In this document: piece after piece, positions 61,901-64,000 of the stretch
How the letters are laid out: the number at the start of each line of letters is the position of its first letter
Position numbering within the stretch: position 1 is the first letter of the stretch
Source: Enoplosus armatus
Lineage: Eukaryota; Chordata; Actinopteri; Centrarchiformes; Enoplosidae
Assembly: GCF_043641665.1 (NCBI RefSeq)
Contig: NC_092190.1
Location: 14,940,048 to 15,004,047, forward strand
Reading direction: 5' to 3'
Length of the DNA stretch: 64,000 nt
Made by a program: the position numbers and the translations under genes
Notes under the pieces: generated by a model
What the model saw: only the letters and a program-made list of their open reading frames with translations
Database searches by the model: none
Told to the model about the DNA's origin: nothing

Positions 61901-64000
61901 TCCATGGGCTGTCATTGTAAAACATCTCACTTGCAGGTTGTAAAACACCATGTATATTGGGTATCAGACAGTCATCTGTGGTTTTCTCTTTTGCCTCATA
62001 TATCCCTTTGTTTAAAATTGTGAGACACATTGATAGATCACTCTTTGGCAGGGGCTTGTTACCATGTTTAAAGTGCAATTCCTGGAGCACAGTCAGAAAC
62101 TGACTGATTGTAAAGTGTTTTTCAACACCTACACTTTCCCAGAGCCCCCTGAAACAAGTGAAGGCAGGTGGAAGCACATAGAGATAGGGTTTTGCCTCAA
62201 ATTGCTCATTTTCTGCTACACGGTTCACATTTACAAATGTATTGCCAACAAGAATGAATGGGAATGAATTTGCCCTCTGTGAAATGACAGTGGAATTCCC
62301 AGAATCACTGAGCCACTGATCCAGAAACTTATAGCATTCATATGCTATTTTGTGAAGCATGGATCTGTCAATGGATTGAGATTGCTTACATGCTTCTTGC
62401 AGCTGCTGAAGCACTGTCTCAGGCTTTGGACTGTTATGAACTCCCAACATTTGCAGAACTGGATCAGTGTTGTGTATTTTCAGATTGGCATGATCCAGCA
62501 CGGGCTGTGTCATGTTAACGAGTAGGGAGCATTTGTCACTAAAAATATCAGTGGGCCTTCTAAGTGTTGGATTTCTTTCCATTTTTGTATCACCGGGGTA
62601 AAACGCTGGGAGAAATTCAGTCATCCTCAGTGTTTCCCAGTGGAGACCTTCATCATACATGTGATTCTTCATAAGTTCAAGAAGGCACTTCAAATGCCCA
62701 TATGCTTTCTTTTTGTCAATGCTCCAGGTTTTGGTAATTGTGGCTGTTTTCTCTGTGATGTCTCGCAAAGGAAGATGATCATTTGCCATTCCAAGTTCCA
62801 ACAAGCGTTGAATCCTTTTGGGGGAGCAAAAGTCATTTTTGGTACCACCAAGCAAGCGTCCCTCTTCCGGTTCAAAAAGACAGGCCACTTTCCCTGTTGG
62901 ATTCACAAGTTTCTTGATATACTGGAGCTGCCCGCCTGTTGTGGGGATGCAAGGATAGTGGACCAGTAGATTGTCAATTTCTTTGATACTGAGGTCAATT
63001 GCATGCATTATAAAAGTATCTCTACTCTTATGGTCCATGGTACCAAGGTTGTTAAACACTGCTTCTTGGTAAAACCTTTCCCAGTTCCATGTTCTGTTCT
63101 GTAAAACCTTTTCTAGGCCAGCCTGTTTGAAGCCATTTCTCAACCACAGTGGGAGAGGAACAACAAGGTTGGGTGCTTTTACATGTTTCTTGCACACCTG
63201 CACTGCAAGTGCACAAATGTCTCTATCCTCTTCAATGCTCTCATGTAGAAATATGGCATTGTCCATTGAGCACCACTGTTCTCCATCACTAAATAGCTCT
63301 GGGCCAATAGAGTGCTGGGCAATAGCAGAGTAAAATGCATCCACCAAAGGCTTGAAAGTTTCACTCACTTTCTCTCTATCAGGCCAAAAGTTGTGATAAC
63401 AGTACATTTCCAGTTGCTTGTTTTCATACATTTTCTTTAGTACCAAGAGTGCAGTTACATATGCGGTCACTACAGGATCCTGAAGAAGGGCTTTGTTCCA
63501 GTCATGTTTCACTCCACTCTCCCATAGACCTTTTCGGTTGCTTGTTACAGCAAATGTTCCATTTACATTGACTGGAAGACCTGTGTGAATGGAAAGAGGA
63601 AGGAAGCAAAATGCCTGTCCAACAAGATCTGTTTGTAATGAGGCCAGTTTCCCAGTGTCTGGATCATTTTTCAAAGGCACAGCGATCCCCCCGATGGGCA
63701 AAGAGAACTTGGCTTGCTTATTTTCTTGAAGGGACATTTTTAAAGACTGATGTGTCCCAAAGCAGTTGTACAGGAGCCAGGACTGGACTTCAGTTAGACC
63801 AGATTGCTGACTGGTTATTTGGACAATGTTGACTGTGCAGCAGTCAATGACCTCTTTGCATTTTCCATCAAGTTTCATCAATGATTTCTCAGCTTGATGC
63901 TGCTTTGACACATTGGTATCATCAGGAATCCTCATTGTACTCACAGTGGTTTTGGAGACAGTGAGAACGGTTTCTATTTCGTCAGGTCTTGGTGGAGTTG
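55920..64000 (-). CDS. sacsin-like protein, C-terminal 2692 residues (5' partial)
   Basis: One open frame runs from the window edge to TAG at 55920-55922 with no intron for at least 8.1 kb, like the giant last exon of SACS. It stays open to base 64000 with no ATG near the edge, so the start lies outside. Residues here count from the first full codon (63998). The domains are the tail of a SIRPT repeat (FCFLPL...TGLPVNVNG, ~126-160), a full SIRPT repeat with an Hsp90-like ATP-binding module (~755-870) and its own GLPVHVNANF element (~1080-1115), a conserved EEWHDSLD...GEYVGY block (~2315-2340), a DnaJ domain with HPD (~2469), and a C-terminal HEPN domain (~2557-2690). Sacsin (4579 residues in human) links Hsp70-type chaperoning with intermediate filaments and mitochondria and is mutated in spastic ataxia ARSACS. 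This copy is clearly diverged from human sacsin as I recall it, so I call it a sacsin-like paralogue rather than sacs. The neighbour dip2c is convergent and functionally unrelated. Confidence 0.92.
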   Translation of the reverse strand, partial: TPPRPDEIETVLTVSKTTVSTMRIPDDTNVSKQHQAEKSLMKLDGKCKEVIDCCTVNIVQITSQQSGLTEVQSWLLYNCFGTHQSLKMSLQENKQAKFSLPIGGIAVPLKNDPDTGKLASLQTDLVGQAFCFLPLSIHTGLPVNVNGTFAVTSNRKGLWESGVKHDWNKALLQDPVVTAYVTALLVLKKMYENKQLEMYCYHNFWPDREKVSETFKPLVDAFYSAIAQHSIGPELFSDGEQWCSMDNAIFLHESIEEDRDICALAVQVCKKHVKAPNLVVPLPLWLRNGFKQAGLEKVLQNRTWNWERFYQEAVFNNLGTMDHKSRDTFIMHAIDLSIKEIDNLLVHYPCIPTTGGQLQYIKKLVNPTGKVACLFEPEEGRLLGGTKNDFCSPKRIQRLLELGMANDHLPLRDITEKTATITKTWSIDKKKAYGHLKCLLELMKNHMYDEGLHWETLRMTEFLPAFYPGDTKMERNPTLRRPTDIFSDKCSLLVNMTQPVLDHANLKIHNTDPVLQMLGVHNSPKPETVLQQLQEACKQSQSIDRSMLHKIAYECYKFLDQWLSDSGNSTVISQRANSFPFILVGNTFVNVNRVAENEQFEAKPYLYVLPPAFTCFRGLWESVGVEKHFTISQFLTVLQELHFKHGNKPLPKSDLSMCLTILNKGIYEAKEKTTDDCLIPNIHGVLQPASEMFYNDSPWMPVASGVTLCHENIPRVTARHFGIKTTRHHTLQNHVVENISPFAFKFQQQEQLTVRIKNIISAYPSKKDILKELIQNADDAEATEIHFVWDKRQHGKEKTFGKKWNQLQGPALCVFNNKVFSDADLAGIQQLGEGGKHNSPGKIGKYGVGFNSVYHLTDCPSILTGDKLLCISDPNQKYIESHSDKPPVGTGYKLADTFKNMYMDVYKSFLPDKFSLTEGTMFRLPLRVGTMANSSKISQQGVTDRDMKELCSALSEDPEGLILFLKNICKIEVHEINEHSEELKTIFMVEKSIPKTNREGKDAFVKLQKIALQSDKTVTPHKAIYGAKISTSDKRQSKWIIADQFGTFRNSGEREITSDKLYQAAIAARLSSKSSESSHMDCIGAAFCSLPLPGKTGLPVHVNANFEVDSARRSLWKEDGQSLKSDWNESLKQNVIAPLYADLLHYISRNIAGKKVSSTHIESYLCFWPTVSQNVGQDWHEMIHEVYRSIKERGLNVIPVLRSSTRTIANREFKEYSYEWCNVRETESTKAPYLTHPASDEINAILEDLGMALVPFSMKKVWNGFNSAGVKVKDVNPSTVQTFLREKPLNDPAQTNKDLPLPITATLIRDEKRCSKLLNFCLKDFHLKRVTMDDSSLVKGLPLLLTRDKVLRVFNSKSPKLISGYESLFFTKEDHFADYQTNKDYIHILQTFNLVKSLTVPCAAEYLKPLIQHLLKNCEVDPHSGLHVPNETMRKWLKSLWKFFTSQMKPATSSGDRQSLTLSDVRQLFNNCCILPVVCPRLNNMRFLQTMKDMPSVIQFASDSDISGILFKLGFMQLDSVFFSEMHAQERLMLHPELMDVNDKSSVLDEVYIKHSEFSRLSTDEMKELQVFLQSGVSKAKDKQEYKRKLKSLPLFETIQGTRVRIDGPKEVFILNSTYSMKFPNLFILSDSNSIFLQNNPENYSLSQTLNIPILTDLDYFMKFILPVVHKLAEVQLLPCLKLLLHLDYSQYKDKIISSLKTVKLICNSQGRLETASYYFDESVMLYKTMLPQERFVPERFWTELSEGNPHTSMRSKELLRELGMKHVVSKDEIIHFAHQIESEAKGNYPLDEVKQKSSVLFGAVLNEDKNKEEKLLESIADIKFIFPVKIRKELCNYHQPFAAERTAVKIRGSLMESDPKHQELIWSSMPIIHLRVYKSKKLLQMMKDAGAHEQPPPHCVTSNMANICQSPCKTDQLIKTRANVFRSSYAYLQANKFEGKPLAGLPVVLVEKDTEIVKTDDASLSIPYDRDFRPYLYSISPQDVLFADFFKKIGVKDKATTVQYCNVLAAVYADSCEKPQLNPNQLKTVKRAVEQFFLSVKTQGKQSFVDDVKTLYLPAVDGKLYPSCTLYYNDTVFETKRLEEALENKFLLLEKLSECHLGRDIYEHHRLLQLLPQKFQPKMLSQLTEEKVVDSHMQLCELEPDCEFSGWFDKHLSSVVFTHGLICLIREQSQGEITQKDATDMCKKTFGSIQIICCKSLKTKLWLDKVPLHKTATETDVFVKREQEGCIFYLKHNNDMGAKVINDINMTLTKEINALLGHRIASIHLPVLGQLLTCDSLQDVQKTLAKNGIHDSAETESFLLNPPAPGTDIPEEWHDSLDMNILNNFEEGEYVGYNIKTKYIYAVIVEELPGHSGQYSRRYKIDIGEDEPIEVSCLDLYQFKRQKKSEPGRRTCTSAEASCMELEPLAGAVPHSSQSSATSSSSTRSSPASIDEAKREIDKCLTEIWTLAEEDRHKAIKRLYLRWHPDKNPDCESLATEAFKYLQNRIEELSKGKGKTTGSSPRRGNSNFSDSDFSDFFKQWNQEARHHRNGRESFSRGHQSYNFWTHNENVPKPNREEAQRWCRQARCDLNAASKDIDGGSTEWCLFKVHQAVEKSLIAAEYKRHGHHPTSSSISAMAAQVSLNNLQLRALPRIVENLKTLGVDAKKTQYPQYHPFPHIPNGQFKSENGVLAITKASDLLGKVEAYVN
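55923..56330 (-). other. HEPN domain of the sacsin-like protein
   Basis: EEAQRWCRQARCDLNAASKD, WCLFKVHQAVEKSLIAAEY and LGVDAKKTQYPQYHPFPHIP match the C-terminal HEPN fold of sacsin, which dimerises and binds nucleotides. The protein ends KVEAYVN, close to the end of human sacsin. Confidence 0.87.
56510..56715 (-). other. DnaJ domain of the sacsin-like protein
   Basis: The segment IDEAKREIDKCLTEIW...KAIKRLYLRWHPDKNPD...ATEAFKYLQNRIEEL has the J-domain helices and an intact HPD tripeptide (56586-56594), the motif that stimulates Hsp70 ATPase. In sacsin the J domain sits in the same place, between the SIRPT repeats and HEPN. Confidence 0.88.
61380..61735 (-). other. SIRPT/Hsp90-type ATP-binding module of the sacsin-like protein
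   Basis: ELIQNADDAEATEIHF (61640-61695) matches the N-box of GHKL ATPases: a Glu that can activate water and an Asn that binds Mg-ATP. LGEGGKHNSPGKIGKYGVGFNSVYH (abridged: GKIGKYGVGFNSVYH, about 61430-61485) is the following glycine-rich lid region, and LLCISDPNQKYI closes the module. All key residues seen in sacsin repeats are present. Known sacsin modules of this type have weak ATP hydrolysis. Confidence 0.85.

Noticed and set aside
63942..63944. GTG at 63944 as the start of the sacsin-like protein
   Set aside because: The frame stays open upstream to the window edge, and a eukaryotic start at GTG inside a SIRPT repeat is implausible; the gene simply continues outside.

Overview
The window reads as nuclear DNA of a ray-finned (probably percomorph) fish. 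Coding sequence is split by GT-AG introns, long CA/GT and CT/GA microsatellites are very common, and the dispersed repeats are kinds abundant in teleost genomes. Nothing prokaryotic is present. Two protein-coding genes can be supported, lying tail to tail.

Gene 1 (+ strand) is a teleost orthologue of DIP2C (disco-interacting protein 2 homolog C). I could assemble 38 consecutive coding exons from 21016 to the stop codon at 52193. All splice phases fit without a break and together give 1558 codons. The first coding exon (start codon and the first ~28 residues in the human protein) is not visible and should lie upstream. Bases 1-21015 are therefore best read as intron 1, which would then exceed 21 kb. 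The exons encode the end of the DMAP1-binding domain, a Ser/Thr/Ala-rich linker, and two tandem adenylate-forming (fatty-acyl-AMP-ligase-like) domains. A 30-nt in-frame microexon (48567-48596) adds ten residues to the second of these. The 3' UTR runs to an AATAAA at 54009.

Gene 2 (- strand) is a sacsin-like gene. One uninterrupted frame of at least 8.1 kb runs from the window edge (64000) to a stop at 55920. It encodes the C-terminal 2692 residues: the tail of one SIRPT repeat, a full SIRPT repeat with an Hsp90-like ATP-binding module, a DnaJ domain with the HPD motif, and a C-terminal HEPN domain. Its 5' end lies outside the window.

Between the two stop codons lie the dip2c 3' UTR and a striking 1.15-kb higher-order tandem repeat (about 54571-55755, period ~238 bp). 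It carries ten perfect ATTTGCAT octamers and may form part of the sacsin-like 3' UTR.

The introns hold microsatellites, two non-autonomous DNA-transposon-like elements (5911-6263 with ~60-bp inverted termini; 26872-27115 with a 9-bp target duplication), several worn dispersed repeats and some inverted repeats. The two genes have no evident functional link: DIP2 proteins belong to lipid (acyl/diacylglycerol) metabolism and neuronal development, sacsin proteins to chaperone functions. Paralogue assignments rest on recalled family sequences, not on a database search.
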